A DNA stretch of 64,000 nt from JACKJP01 sp050249695. GTDB taxonomy: Bacteria > Pseudomonadota > Alphaproteobacteria > Rhizobiales > Tepidamorphaceae. The stretch is taken from the NCBI GenBank assembly GCA_050249695.1, contig JBFWQA010000002.1:558001-622000 (forward strand), written 5' to 3'. Made by a program: the position numbers and the translations under genes. The notes beneath the pieces are model-generated. The model had not been told where the DNA came from, ran no database searches, and saw nothing but the letters and a program-made list of their open reading frames with translations. Positions 10,988 through 20,082 of the stretch are shown piece by piece (the first letter of the stretch is position 1; the number at the start of each line of letters is the position of its first letter).

Positions 10988-11127
10988 CTCATTCCGGTTT
11001 CATTTTCGCGGCCTATGCGTGCGGCGCCGTCGTTGTCGCCGGCCTCGTGCTATGGGTGACGGCCGAGCACGCGCGGCTCAGGAAGCGCCTTGAGGAAGCC
11101 GAAAGCATGAGGAGCGGCAAGCGTTGA
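10984..11127 (+). CDS. ccmD: Heme exporter protein CcmD
   Basis: A 47-residue peptide with one membrane helix (residues 5-26) followed by a charged tail with HARLRKRLEEAE. Size, position between ccmC and ccmG, and the 4-base overlaps on both sides identify CcmD, the small subunit needed for release of holo-CcmE from the CcmABC complex. Confidence 0.88.
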   Translation: MTHSGFIFAAYACGAVVVAGLVLWVTAEHARLRKRLEEAESMRSGKR

Positions 11128-11717
11128 GCGCGGAGCCCGAGGAGCCCCGCCGGCGGCGGCCGGCGATCTTCCTGCTGCTGCCGCTGATCCTGTTCGGCGC
11201 GCTGGCGCTGCTCTTCGTGTTCAGGCTCGGCGACGGCGATCCCTCCAAAGTGCCCTCGGCGCTGATCGGCCGCGAGGTGCCGGCATTCGATCTGGCCGGC
11301 ATCGAAGGGCTGATGGGCCCGGACGGCGCCGTGCCGGGATTTTCCAACGAGACGCTGAAGCAGGGCCGGGTCAGCGTCGTCAATGTCTGGGCGTCATGGT
11401 GCGCGCCGTGCCGCGAGGAACATCCGCTTCTGGTCGAGCTGTCGAGCGATAGCCGCTTCGATCTCTACGGTCTCAACTATAAGGACGAGGCGCAGAACGC
11501 GCGACGCTTCCTGGGACGTTTCGGCAACCCCTTCAAGGCGGTCGGCGCCGACACGAGCGGGCGCACCGGCATCGACTGGGGGGTTTACGGCGTCCCCGAG
11601 ACATTCGTCGTCGGGGCCGACGGGCGCATCGTCTACAAGCATGTCGGCCCGATCAGCGAATCGAGCCTCGCCGGCGATCTGATGCCGCAGATCGAGAAGG
11701 CGCTGGCGGCGCAATGA
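11124..11717 (+). CDS. ccmG: Thiol:disulfide interchange protein CcmG/DsbE
   Basis: This 197-residue protein has an N-terminal membrane anchor (residues 13-34) and a periplasmic thioredoxin domain with the redox motif WCAPC at 92-96. GVYGVPETFVV contains the conserved cis-proline region of CcmG. It reduces apocytochrome c or CcmH before heme ligation. The start is a TTG at 11124 sharing TTGA with the ccmD stop; no better ATG gives the anchor. It overlaps the Nudix gene by 4 bases. Confidence 0.93.
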   Translation: MSAEPEEPRRRRPAIFLLLPLILFGALALLFVFRLGDGDPSKVPSALIGREVPAFDLAGIEGLMGPDGAVPGFSNETLKQGRVSVVNVWASWCAPCREEHPLLVELSSDSRFDLYGLNYKDEAQNARRFLGRFGNPFKAVGADTSGRTGIDWGVYGVPETFVVGADGRIVYKHVGPISESSLAGDLMPQIEKALAAQ

Positions 11718-12259
11718 GCGACTTCGACGTCAGGCCGAGTTTTTCGCGCAGCGTCCCCGAGGGCGACAATGTCGAACGCGCGGTCTGCGACCATTGCAGC
11801 TTCATCCACTACGAGAACCCGCGCGTCGTCGTAGGCTCCGTGGTCAGGCATGAAGGAAAGATCCTGCTCTGCCGCAGGGCGATCGAACCGCGGCGCGGGT
11901 TCTGGACGCTGCCGGCCGGATTCCTCGAACTCGGCGAGACGCCGGAAGCAGGCGCGCGCCGCGAGGCGATGGAGGAGGCGAACGCCGCCCTCGATATCCG
12001 CAGCCTCCTCGCCGTCTATACGATCGAAAAGCTCTCGCAGGTGCAGCTGATGTATCGCGCGGTGCTGGCGAAGCCGGAATTCTCCGCCGGACCGGAAAGC
12101 CTCGAGGTCAGGCTGTTCGACTTCGACGACGTTCCGCGCGGCGAAATTGCCTTTCCCAGCGTCCACTGGGCGCTCGACCATGACCGGGCGATAGAAGAAA
12201 ACCGGGCGGCGGCGCCGTTCGCCAATCCGCCCGGCGAAACCGGAAATATCCGCCTCTAG
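11714..12259 (+). CDS. Nudix hydrolase with N-terminal CxxC
   Basis: The 181-residue protein has a Nudix box at residues 69-91 that fits the G-x5-E-x7-R-E-x2-E-E pattern (G69, E74, R82-E83, E86-E87). Cys25 and Cys28 form half of a zinc-ribbon-like segment followed by HYENPRVVVG, as in a common proteobacterial Nudix group related to ADP-ribose/NADH pyrophosphatases. The substrate is not known. The 4-base overlap with ccmG suggests co-translation with the cytochrome c maturation genes. It ends convergently with yciB; the near-perfect palindrome GCGTTCCGGAACGC spans its stop (12259-12272). Confidence 0.85.
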   Translation: MSDFDVRPSFSRSVPEGDNVERAVCDHCSFIHYENPRVVVGSVVRHEGKILLCRRAIEPRRGFWTLPAGFLELGETPEAGARREAMEEANAALDIRSLLAVYTIEKLSQVQLMYRAVLAKPEFSAGPESLEVRLFDFDDVPRGEIAFPSVHWALDHDRAIEENRAAAPFANPPGETGNIRL

Positions 12260-12275
12260 CGTTCCGGAACGCGGC

Positions 12276-12884
12276 CTATTCGGCCGGCGTCGCGCGGTCC
12301 ATCGGGTAGCGCTTGATCAGCGGCATCTGGGCGATGATGAAGGCCATGGTCAGCGGCATCGTGCCGAAGACCTTGAAGGTCACCCAGAAGTCGGTGGAGA
12401 AGTTCCGCCAGACCAGTTCGTTGAGCACCGCGCAGAAGAGCAGCCAGCCGATCCAGCGATAGGTCAGGATGCGCCAGCCCTGATCGGAAACGCGGAAAGC
12501 GCTGCCGAAAATCCGCCTCATGAAGAGCTGGCGGAACAGCAGGCCGCCGACGAGGAACGCCGCGATGAGCAGATTGGCGAAGGTCGGCTTCATCTTGATG
12601 AACATGTCATCGTGAAGCCACAGCGTCATCGTGCCGAACAGCAGCACGAGGACCATGGTGACCAGCGCCATGATCGGCAGCGTGCGGTGCACCAGCCATG
12701 AAATGACGACCGCAGCCGTCACGGCGACCATGAAGGCGGCCGTGGCCTGATAGATGCCAAGCTTCCAGTTCGCGATAAAGAAAACGACCAGCGGGCCGAG
12801 ATCGATGGCGAGCTTCATCCAGCTCGGCTGATCTTCTTCGACAAAGGCCTCATCGGCCTGGGCATGCTCGCGTTGATGGCTCAT
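12276..12884 (-). CDS. yciB: Inner membrane-spanning protein YciB (septation protein A)
   Basis: The 202-residue protein has five to six hydrophobic segments and begins its first helix with LAIDLGPLVVFFIANW, the family-typical start. The end block NEFVWR-like (NELVWRNFSTDFWVTFKVFG) is also diagnostic. YciB proteins are linked to cell-envelope and septum function. The gene follows ftsY by 15 bases on the same strand and is likely the last gene of the dapF-mtaB-ftsY-yciB unit. ATG 12884 is preceded by a purine-rich region. Confidence 0.92.
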   Translation of the reverse strand: MSHQREHAQADEAFVEEDQPSWMKLAIDLGPLVVFFIANWKLGIYQATAAFMVAVTAAVVISWLVHRTLPIMALVTMVLVLLFGTMTLWLHDDMFIKMKPTFANLLIAAFLVGGLLFRQLFMRRIFGSAFRVSDQGWRILTYRWIGWLLFCAVLNELVWRNFSTDFWVTFKVFGTMPLTMAFIIAQMPLIKRYPMDRATPAE

Positions 12885-12899
12885 TTTTTCGGTTTCCCT

Positions 12900-14180
12900 T
12901 CACTCGCCGGCAAGACCCGCGATCGCCTCGGCGAATTCGTCGGCCCTGAACGGCTGGAGATCGTCGATCCCCTCGCCAATTCCTATGAAATGCACCGGCA
13001 GGGCGTATTTCGCAGCGATCGCGACAAGGATGCCGCCGCGCGCCGTGCCGTCCAATTTGGTCATGACGATACCGGTAACACCTGCAATTTTGGTAAATAT
13101 TTCCGCTTGTGTTAGCGCATTCTGTCCGGTCGTCGCGTCGAGCACCAGCAGCACCGAATGCGGCGCCTCCGGCTCCTGCTTGCGGATCACGCGGATCACC
13201 TTCTCCAGTTCGGCCATCAGATCGGCCTTGTTCTGGAGGCGCCCGGCGGTGTCGATCAGCAGAACATCGCTGCCTTCCTGCCTTGCGCGCGCCATGGCGT
13301 CGAAGGCCAGTCCCGAGGCATCGGCGCCGGTCTTGCCGGCGACCACGGGCGCGCCGGCGCGCTCGCCCCAGATCTTCAGCTGCTCGATGGCCGCGGCGCG
13401 GAACGTATCGCCGGCGGCCAGCATCACCTTGCGGCCGTCCTGTGCGAACTTCTGCGCCAGCTTGCCGATCGTCGTCGTCTTGCCGCTGCCGTTGACGCCG
13501 ACGACCAGTATGACATGCGGCTTGCCGGCGCCGATTACAAGCGGGCGGGCGACCGGCTCGAGCACGCGGCCGACCTCGGCCGCGAGCACAGCGCGAACCT
13601 CTTCGGGTGCGATCTGCTTGTCATAGCGGCTCGCGGCCAGCGTCTCGGTTATCCGCATCGCCGTCTCCACTCCGAGATCGGCCTGGAGCAGAACATCCTC
13701 GAGGTCCTGGATCGTTTCCTCGTCGAGCCTGCGGCGGCTGACGATATTGGCGATGCCCTCGCTCAGCGCATTTGAGGATTTCGACAGCCCGTCCCGCAGG
13801 CGGGAGAACCAGCTTCTGCGGACCGGGGCCGAGGGCGCCGGCAGTGCTTCTTCGGCGAATTCCTCTTCGGGGAATCCGGCCGCGTGTCCGGGCGCGTCAT
13901 CCGGCTCGGCCGGCGCCTCGATAGTCTCCGGGTCGAGCGTCCCGGCGATGTCGTTCTCGCTCTCGGCTTCCGCCATCTGGCGCAGATCGTCCTCGACGGC
14001 ATCGATGGCCGCCGGTTCGACGGCTTCGGGTTCGGACGGCGCTGCGACGCGTTCTGCCGCGGGGGGCGTCGTTTCCGCTTCCGCGACGGCGTCCGTGCGG
14101 CGCGCTTCTTCTTCAAGGGTTTCGGCGGCGTTCTCGCTGCCGCCGAAAAGCCGCTTGAACAGGCCAGGCTTCTTGCTCAT
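12900..14180 (-). CDS. ftsY: Signal recognition particle receptor FtsY
   Basis: The 426-residue SRP receptor has three parts: an acidic Glu/Ala/Pro-rich region (residues 20-120), an N-domain helix bundle (about 122-205) and the GTPase G domain. The P-loop GVNGSGKT is at 228-235, DTAGRLQNKADLM is the G3 region, and TKLDGTARGG the G4/G5 region. It receives ribosome-Ffh complexes at the membrane. The gene lies between mtaB and yciB. Its partner gene ffh is only 2.5 kb away, transcribed divergently beyond dapF. Confidence 0.97.
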   Translation of the reverse strand: MSKKPGLFKRLFGGSENAAETLEEEARRTDAVAEAETTPPAAERVAAPSEPEAVEPAAIDAVEDDLRQMAEAESENDIAGTLDPETIEAPAEPDDAPGHAAGFPEEEFAEEALPAPSAPVRRSWFSRLRDGLSKSSNALSEGIANIVSRRRLDEETIQDLEDVLLQADLGVETAMRITETLAASRYDKQIAPEEVRAVLAAEVGRVLEPVARPLVIGAGKPHVILVVGVNGSGKTTTIGKLAQKFAQDGRKVMLAAGDTFRAAAIEQLKIWGERAGAPVVAGKTGADASGLAFDAMARARQEGSDVLLIDTAGRLQNKADLMAELEKVIRVIRKQEPEAPHSVLLVLDATTGQNALTQAEIFTKIAGVTGIVMTKLDGTARGGILVAIAAKYALPVHFIGIGEGIDDLQPFRADEFAEAIAGLAGE

Positions 14181-14209
14181 GCCGGTCCTTTTTCTTCAGT
14201 CGTGCTGCT

Positions 14210-15472
14210 TCAGGCCGCGCGGGCGGTCAGCCGCGCGCCGTCATGGCCGCTCACGACCATGGCGGCAATGGCGCCGGGCGCAGCCTCATGCTCGAAGTGA
14301 ACGGGGGTGAAATGTTCCGTGCGGCCGCTGCCGGCCGCTTCCACCAGCACCTGACGCGTCTCGCCGCGCTGGCTCTCAAGGTGACGCCGAAGGGCGTCTT
14401 CGCCCTTTTCGCGCAGGCGCTTGGCCCGCTCCTTCACCAGCTGGCGGTCGAGCTGCGGCATGCGCGCGGCAGGCGTCCCCTTGCGGGCCGAGAAGGGGAA
14501 GACGTGCAGGAAGGTCAGTCCGCACTCGTCGACGATGGCGAGCGAATTGCGGAACATCTCCTCAGTCTCGGTGGGAAAGCCGGCGATGATGTCCGCGCCG
14601 AAGACGACGTCCGGACGGCTCCTGCGCATGTCCTCGCAGAAGCGGATCGTGTCGTCGCGCAGGTGGCGGCGCTTCATGCGCTTGAGAATCATGTCGTCGC
14701 CGGCCTGCAGCGAGAGATGAAGATGCGGCATCAGGCGCGGCTCGCTGGCGATGACGTCGAGCAATGCGGGGTCGGCTTCGACGGAATCGATGGAGGACAG
14801 GCGCAGGCGCGGAAGATCGGGCACGCCGCGCAGGATCGCCCTTGCCAGCGTGCCGAGCTTCGGCGCGCCAGGCAGGTCGGCGCCGTAGGCGGTGATGTCA
14901 ACGCCCGTCAGCACGACTTCGCGATAGCCGTTGCCGACGAGCCGGCGGATCTGTTCCACGACGACGCCCATAGGCACCGAGCGCGAGGGCCCACGGCCAT
15001 AGGGGATGATGCAGAAGGTGCAGCGGTGGTCGCAGCCGTTCTGCACCTGGACGAAAGCGCGGGCGCGTTCGGTCAGACCGTCGATCAGATGGGTCGCCGT
15101 CTCGCGCACCGACATGATGTCGTTGACCCGGACCTTCTCGGTCTCATCCGTGCCGAAATTCTGCGGCCGATAGGAGGAAGGCTCGAGCTTCTCCGCATTG
15201 CCGATGACGGCGTCGACCTCGGGCATGGCGGCGAAGGTTTCCGCTTCTGTCTGGGCGGCGCAGCCGGTGACGATCAGCCGCGCGTCCGGCCGTTCGCGGC
15301 GGATGCGGCGGATCGTCTGACGCGCCTGGCGCACGGCTTCGGCCGTGACCGCGCAGGTATTGATGAGCACCGTGTTGTCGCTGCCGGCCTCTTCCGCGGC
15401 GGCGCGCATCACTTCCGACTCATAGGCATTGAGCCGGCAGCCGAAGGTGACGATGTCGACCTTGCGCGTCAT
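14210..15472 (-). CDS. mtaB: tRNA t6A37 methylthiotransferase MtaB
   Basis: The 420-residue radical-SAM enzyme adds a methylthio group to N6-threonylcarbamoyladenosine at position 37 of tRNAs. The auxiliary cluster ligands are Cys12, Cys40 and Cys71; the radical-SAM cluster motif C-x3-C-x2-C is Cys147-Cys151-Cys154 (in GCDHRCTFC). A C-terminal TRAM-like segment is present. The first codon is taken as ATG 15472, which shares TGATG with the dapF stop; a GTG one codon upstream is possible. The pairing dapF-mtaB-ftsY is common in alphaproteobacteria. Confidence 0.95.
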   Translation of the reverse strand: MTRKVDIVTFGCRLNAYESEVMRAAAEEAGSDNTVLINTCAVTAEAVRQARQTIRRIRRERPDARLIVTGCAAQTEAETFAAMPEVDAVIGNAEKLEPSSYRPQNFGTDETEKVRVNDIMSVRETATHLIDGLTERARAFVQVQNGCDHRCTFCIIPYGRGPSRSVPMGVVVEQIRRLVGNGYREVVLTGVDITAYGADLPGAPKLGTLARAILRGVPDLPRLRLSSIDSVEADPALLDVIASEPRLMPHLHLSLQAGDDMILKRMKRRHLRDDTIRFCEDMRRSRPDVVFGADIIAGFPTETEEMFRNSLAIVDECGLTFLHVFPFSARKGTPAARMPQLDRQLVKERAKRLREKGEDALRRHLESQRGETRQVLVEAAGSGRTEHFTPVHFEHEAAPGAIAAMVVSGHDGARLTARAA

Positions 15473-16344
15473 CACACCCCCATCGCGGCGGCTTCGCCCG
15501 CGGGATCGAAAACGCCCTCATGCTCCAGCTCCCAGGGGCCGGTCATCAGGATGTGATCGTCCTCGCGCCATTCGATGGTCAGATCGCCGCCGGGCAGCGA
15601 GACGCGGACCGTGCGGTCGGTGCGCTTTGTGCGCGCGGCCGACACGGCGGCGGCGCAGGCGGCCGAGCCGCAGGCCTTCGTCAGGCCGGCGCCGCGTTCC
15701 CAGACGCGCAGGATGATGTGTCCCCGGTCGACGATCTGGGCGAGCGAGATATTGGCGCGCTCTGGAAAGATCGGATGGTTCTCCAGCATCGGCCCGAGCC
15801 GCGCCAGATCATAAGCAGCCGCATCCTCGACCCAGAAGATCGCGTGCGGGTTGCCGACATTGACGACCGAGGGGGAGTGCAGGACCGGATTGTCGATCGG
15901 GCCGATCTGCAATTCGATCGCGCGGGTGTCGGCGAATTCCTCCGCGAGCGGGATCTGGTCCCAGCGGAACTTCGGCGTGCCCATGTCGACGGTGATGCGG
16001 CCATCCGCAGCGCGCCAGACCGGCAGGATTCCGGCTGAGGTGCGCAGCGTCAGCCTGTCGTCTCCGGTCTCGTCGAAAAGGCGGGCCGCCACGCAGCGCG
16101 TGCCATTGCCGCAGGCGCCAGACAGCGAGCCGTCGCTGTTGAAGATCGTCATATCCGCGTCGACGCCGTCACGGGTCGGATCGCCGATCAGCATGAGCTG
16201 GTCGAAGGAAGTTTCGGGCCGCGCCGCGAGGACGCGCGCAAGAGCTGCGTCGACGCCGGGCGCGCCATGGCGCGCATCGACGACGAGGATCTCGTTGCCG
16301 GCCCCGTTCATCTTGGCGTAGCGGATCGCGCGTGTCTGGCTCAT
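15472..16344 (-). CDS. dapF: Diaminopimelate epimerase
   Basis: The 290-residue enzyme interconverts LL- and meso-diaminopimelate for lysine and peptidoglycan synthesis. The two catalytic cysteines are Cys78 (in GACGNGTRC) and Cys225 (in KACGSAAC), each in the conserved glycine-rich loop. It overlaps mtaB and heads the minus-strand unit that continues to ftsY and yciB. A weak promoter candidate with TATAAG near 16383-16388 on the minus strand lies upstream. Confidence 0.96.
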   Translation of the reverse strand: MSQTRAIRYAKMNGAGNEILVVDARHGAPGVDAALARVLAARPETSFDQLMLIGDPTRDGVDADMTIFNSDGSLSGACGNGTRCVAARLFDETGDDRLTLRTSAGILPVWRAADGRITVDMGTPKFRWDQIPLAEEFADTRAIELQIGPIDNPVLHSPSVVNVGNPHAIFWVEDAAAYDLARLGPMLENHPIFPERANISLAQIVDRGHIILRVWERGAGLTKACGSAACAAAVSAARTKRTDRTVRVSLPGGDLTIEWREDDHILMTGPWELEHEGVFDPAGEAAAMGV

Positions 16345-16648
16345 TCGGTCCAGTCTTCAATCAACACTTCCTGACGGGGCCCTTATAGGCCCCGCGTCCC
16401 TTTCTTGCCAGCCGCTTGCGGGGCAAGGGCGAATTGACATTCTCGGCCATTGCCGGTAGCTCAGCGGCCAAACCGGAAGAATAATGTCTTTCGATCCGCC
16501 GACCGGGACGCCATATGATCCCGGAGGTCAACGTCCGCCAGCGCGATTGCGCCCGCGGGCGCGAAAGGCATTTGGAGCTGGGTTGAGATGGTCGGAAGAA
16601 TGCTGATTTTCAAGGCGGAAAGGCGCACACGCGCGAAAGGCGGCTCTC
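16345..16648. other. Divergent regulatory region between dapF and ffh
   Basis: There is no gene in these 304 bases. It holds the short dyad GGGGCC...GGCCCC (16377-16394), the ffh promoter candidate and a roughly 170-base untranslated stretch before ffh. I see no RNA family in it that I can name. Confidence 0.6.
16434..16462 (+). promoter_or_regulatory. Sigma-70-like promoter for the ffh operon
   Basis: A perfect -35 hexamer TTGACA (16434-16439) is followed after 17 bases by TAGCTC (16457-16462) as a weaker -10. It is the only strong -35 in the divergent region and points toward ffh. Confidence 0.5.
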
Positions 16649-18199
16649 ATGTTTGAGAGCCTTTCCTCACGCCTGTCCGGCATTCTCGACGGGCTGACCC
16701 GGCGCGGCGCGCTGTCGGAGGCCGATGTCGCCGCGGCGCTGCGCGAGGTTCGCCGGGCGCTGCTTGAGGCCGATGTCGCGCTCGATGTGGTGCGCGAGTT
16801 CACCGACAAGGTCCGCGAGCGTGCGGTCGGCGCGGCCGTCGTCAAATCGGTGACGCCGGGCCAGATGGTCGTCAAGATCGTCCATGACGCGCTGGTGGAG
16901 ACGCTCGGCGGATCGGGCGAGGGTATCAGCCTCAACGCCGCGCCGCCGGTGCCGGTGATGATGGTCGGCCTCCAGGGCTCGGGCAAGACGACGACCAGCG
17001 CGAAGATCGCCAAGCGGCTGACGGAGAAGTCGAAGAAGAAGGTCCTGATGGCCTCGCTCGACACACGCCGCCCCGCCGCCCAGGAGCAGCTGAAGATCCT
17101 CGGCGAACAGGCCGGTATCGCGACACTGCCGATCGTCGCCGGGCAGGATCCGGTGCAGATTGCAAAGCGCGCGATGGAAGCCGGCCGCCTCGGCGGCTAT
17201 GACGTGGTCATTCTCGATACTGCCGGCCGCCTGCATGTCGATGAAGGCCTGATGCGCGAGATGGCGGATATCAAGGCCGCCACCAACCCGCATGAAGTGC
17301 TGCTTGTCGCCGACGCCCTGACCGGTCAGGACGCGGTCAATCTGGCCCGCTCCTTCGATGAGCGCGTCGGCGTGACGGGTATCGTGCTGACGCGAACCGA
17401 CGGCGACGGGCGCGGCGGCGCGGCACTCTCCATGCGCGCGGTCACCGGCAAGCCGATCAAGCTCGTCGGCACGAGCGAGAAGCTCGACGGGCTTGAGGAT
17501 TTTCATCCCGAGCGGGTCGCATCGCGCATTCTCGGCATGGGCGATGTCGTCAGCCTCGTGGAACGCGCGGCGGAAACGATCGACAAGGAAAAGGCCGAGG
17601 CGATCGCCGAGCGCATGCGCAAGGGCCAGTTCGACCTCAACGACCTTGCCGAACAGCTGCGCCAGATGGAACGGATGGGCGGCATGAGCGGCGTGCTCGG
17701 CATGCTTCCCGGCATCGGCAAGATGAAGAAGCAGCTCGACGCGGCCAATATCGACAAGACGGTCTTCAAGCGCCAACTGGCGATCATCTCCTCCATGACC
17801 CCGACGGAACGCCGCAAGCCGGACGTGCTGAAGGCAAGCCGCAAGAAACGCGTCGCCGCCGGTTCGGGCACCAGGGTCGAGGAGATCAACCGGCTGCTGA
17901 AGATGCATCGCCAGATGGCCGACATGATGAAGGCGATGGGCGGCAAGAAGGGCGCCGGCCTGATGGGCAGGATGATGGGCGCGCTCGGCGCCGGTCCGGG
18001 CTTCGGGTCCGGCGGGGGTTTGCCCGGCGGCATGCCGGACATCGATCCCAAGATGCTCGAGCAGCTGCAGAAATCGGGGCAGTTGCCCAAGGGCCTGCCT
18101 CAGGGCCTTGCGCAGGGCCTTCCCAAAGGACTTCCCGGCCTTGGCGGCGGCGGCTTTCCGGGCCTGCCCGGCCTGCCGAAGGGACCGGGCAAGAAATGA
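16649..18199 (+). CDS. ffh: Signal recognition particle protein Ffh
   Basis: The 516-residue SRP54 homologue binds SRP RNA and signal sequences of nascent membrane proteins. The N domain is at 1-95; the G domain has the P-loop GLQGSGKT at 107-114, DTAGRLHVDEGLM and RTDGDGRGG. The methionine-rich M domain occupies about 330-450. The tail (450-516) is unusually Gly/Pro/Leu-rich with repeated GLPKGLPG-like units. ATG 16649 is taken because the family N-terminus starts MFESLSSRLS. It leads the operon ffh-rpsP-rimM-trmD-rplS. Confidence 0.97.
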   Translation: MFESLSSRLSGILDGLTRRGALSEADVAAALREVRRALLEADVALDVVREFTDKVRERAVGAAVVKSVTPGQMVVKIVHDALVETLGGSGEGISLNAAPPVPVMMVGLQGSGKTTTSAKIAKRLTEKSKKKVLMASLDTRRPAAQEQLKILGEQAGIATLPIVAGQDPVQIAKRAMEAGRLGGYDVVILDTAGRLHVDEGLMREMADIKAATNPHEVLLVADALTGQDAVNLARSFDERVGVTGIVLTRTDGDGRGGAALSMRAVTGKPIKLVGTSEKLDGLEDFHPERVASRILGMGDVVSLVERAAETIDKEKAEAIAERMRKGQFDLNDLAEQLRQMERMGGMSGVLGMLPGIGKMKKQLDAANIDKTVFKRQLAIISSMTPTERRKPDVLKASRKKRVAAGSGTRVEEINRLLKMHRQMADMMKAMGGKKGAGLMGRMMGALGAGPGFGSGGGLPGGMPDIDPKMLEQLQKSGQLPKGLPQGLAQGLPKGLPGLGGGGFPGLPGLPKGPGKK

Positions 18200-18208
18200 A
18201 GATACTCC

Positions 18209-18231
18209 GGCGCGATCGGCGCCTTCGTTTT
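18209..18231 (+). terminator. Weak intrinsic terminator or attenuator between ffh and rpsP
   Basis: GGCGC (18209-18213) and GCGCC (18219-18223) form a short stem with loop GATCG, followed by TTCGTTTT. It lies 10 bases after the ffh stop and 41 before rpsP, so it may allow partial read-through. Confidence 0.4.
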
Positions 18232-18263
18232 AAACACGTCATGACAAGGAAAGACTGACAACC

Positions 18264-18701
18264 ATGGCTTTGAAAATGCGTCTCGCCCGCGGCGGCGCCA
18301 AGAAACGTCCGCACTATTCGATCGTGATCGCCGATGCCCGCTCGCCGCGCGACGGCCGCTTCATCGAGAAGATCGGCACGTTCAACCCGATGCTGCCCAA
18401 GGACGGGGAGCGCATCAAGCTCGACGTCGAGCGCGCCAAGCACTGGCTGGCCAATGGCGCCCAGCCGACCGATCGCGTGCTGCGCTTCCTGGATGAGGCA
18501 GGGCTTCTGAAGCGGGAAGCCCGCAACAATCCGGAGAAGGCAAAGCCGGGCAAGAAGGCGCAGGAGCGCATCGACGCCCGCAAGCAGGCCGAGGAAGACG
18601 CCAAGGCCAAGGCCGAGGAGGCCGCGGCGGCCCCCGCCGAAGGGACGCCCGCTGCCGAGGCTCCCGCCGAGGAAGCCGCCAAGGAAGAGACGGCCGGCTA
18701 A
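18264..18701 (+). CDS. rpsP: 30S ribosomal protein S16
   Basis: The first 80 residues are the S16 core ([24 protein letters not shown] start, then [16 protein letters not shown]). Residues 90-145 are an Ala/Glu/Lys-rich extension, as often seen in alphaproteobacteria, making 145 residues against about 82 in E. coli. S16 binds 16S rRNA early in 30S assembly. It is followed by rimM after 20 bases. Confidence 0.97.
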   Translation: MALKMRLARGGAKKRPHYSIVIADARSPRDGRFIEKIGTFNPMLPKDGERIKLDVERAKHWLANGAQPTDRVLRFLDEAGLLKREARNNPEKAKPGKKAQERIDARKQAEEDAKAKAEEAAAAPAEGTPAAEAPAEEAAKEETAG

Positions 18702-18721
18702 GTCCGGGCCGTACCGGCTCC

Positions 18722-19270
18722 ATGAAGGAAGGGGCGCGCCCTCTCATCCACGTCGCCACCATCGGCCAGGCCCATGGCGTGCGCGGCGCGGTGACGGTGC
18801 GCAGCTTCCTTGAAAACCCGGCGGATCTGAAACGCTACAATCCGCTCAAGGGCGAGGACGGACGGCAGTTCGTCCTCCGGCTCACTTCGGAGCGCAAGCC
18901 CGGCGTTTTCGTCGCGGAGGTCGACGGTATCGTCGACCGCGACGCCGCCGAAGCGTTGCGGAACCGGCGGCTCTTCATCCCCCGCGACCTGCTGCCGGCA
19001 CCCGAAGACGACGAATTCTACCACGCCGATCTCGTTGGGCTCGCCGCGCGCGATGTTTCGGGAGCGGCGCTCGGCAAGGTGATCGCCGTGCAGGATTTCG
19101 GTGCCGGAGAGCTGCTGGAAGTCGAAACCGGCGTGCGGCGGACGATCCTGATCCCCTTCACTAGAGCCGCCGTGCCGGAGATCCGTCCCGATCAGGGCTT
19201 TCTGATCGTCGATCCGCCGCCCGGACTGCTCGACGAGGACGCCGCGGAGACGAGCGATGTGGAGGGCTGA
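18722..19270 (+). CDS. rimM: Ribosome maturation factor RimM
   Basis: The 182-residue protein starts with [16 protein letters not shown], the conserved RimM N-terminus, and has the PRC-barrel half from about residue 95 ([12 protein letters not shown]). It assists 30S head assembly and binds S19. It overlaps trmD by 14 bases, and the order rpsP-rimM-trmD-rplS is the widespread bacterial arrangement. Confidence 0.96.
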   Translation: MKEGARPLIHVATIGQAHGVRGAVTVRSFLENPADLKRYNPLKGEDGRQFVLRLTSERKPGVFVAEVDGIVDRDAAEALRNRRLFIPRDLLPAPEDDEFYHADLVGLAARDVSGAALGKVIAVQDFGAGELLEVETGVRRTILIPFTRAAVPEIRPDQGFLIVDPPPGLLDEDAAETSDVEG

Positions 19271-19973
19271 CGTTCTGACCCTCTTCCCGGACCTGTTTCC
19301 GGGGCCGCTCGGCGCATCGATCCTCGGGCGCGGAATGGAGAACGGCATCTGGGCGCTCGCCGCCACCGATATCCGCGATTTTGCCACCGACCGGCACAGA
19401 AGCGTCGACGACACGCCCTCGGGCGGCGGTGCGGGCATGGTGATGCGGGCCGACATTCTCGCCGCCGCCATCGACGCCGTTTCGCCCGAAGGGGATGACA
19501 GACCGCGCCTGCTGATGTCGCCGCGGGGCGTGCCTTTCGACCAGCAGGCGGCGCGCGATCTGGCCAAGGCGCCGGGCTGCGTCATCGTCTGCGGGCGCTT
19601 CGAAGGGGTCGACGAGCGGGTGATCGAGGCGCGCGGCCTGAAGGAGGTTTCGCTCGGCGATTTCGTCCTCGCCGGCGGCGAGGTCGCGGCGATGGCGATG
19701 ATCGAGGCCTCGGTGCGGCTTTTGCCAGGTGTTCTCGGGGCGGCGGATTCGGCAATGGAAGAGAGTTTCGAGGCCGGAATCCTCGAATACCCGCAATATA
19801 CCCGGCCGGCGGTTTTCGAGGGCCGGACGATCCCCGACGTGCTCACCGGCGGCGATCACGGGGCAGTGCGGCGCTGGCGCGAGGCGCAGGCGCTGGAACT
19901 CACGCGGAAGCGGCGACCCGATCTTCTTGAAAACCGGGCAAAAAAGAAACCGTCCCCTATCGACAAGCGGTGA
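19257..19973 (+). CDS. trmD: tRNA (guanine37-N1)-methyltransferase TrmD
   Basis: The 238-residue SPOUT-class enzyme methylates G37 of tRNAs to prevent frameshifting. It shows the N-terminal [12 protein letters not shown], the SAM-binding knot segments [13 protein letters not shown] and [13 protein letters not shown], and the C-terminal P-x-Y-T-R-P substrate segment ([12 protein letters not shown]). ATG 19257 lies inside the end of rimM, giving translational coupling. Confidence 0.97.
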   Translation: MWRADVLTLFPDLFPGPLGASILGRGMENGIWALAATDIRDFATDRHRSVDDTPSGGGAGMVMRADILAAAIDAVSPEGDDRPRLLMSPRGVPFDQQAARDLAKAPGCVIVCGRFEGVDERVIEARGLKEVSLGDFVLAGGEVAAMAMIEASVRLLPGVLGAADSAMEESFEAGILEYPQYTRPAVFEGRTIPDVLTGGDHGAVRRWREAQALELTRKRRPDLLENRAKKKPSPIDKR

Positions 19974-20082
19974 CTTTTATTCTAGAGAACGCGCGACTTC
20001 GAGACATGTCCGCGCCGGCCATGGCCTTTGCAGAAGAGCAAGCGGCCGCTTTTGGCGATTGACGAGATTTATGGTGACGATG

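Noticed and set aside
12259..12272. Palindrome GCGTTCCGGAACGC between the Nudix and yciB genes as a terminator
   Set aside because: It overlaps the Nudix stop codon, has no loop of its own and no T tract, so a terminator role is unsupported.
16452..16470. tRNA-like opening (GGTAGCTCAG) upstream of ffh
   Set aside because: No anticodon arm, T arm (GGTTCRA) or acceptor complement follows within 90 bases; it overlaps the -10 region of the promoter candidate.
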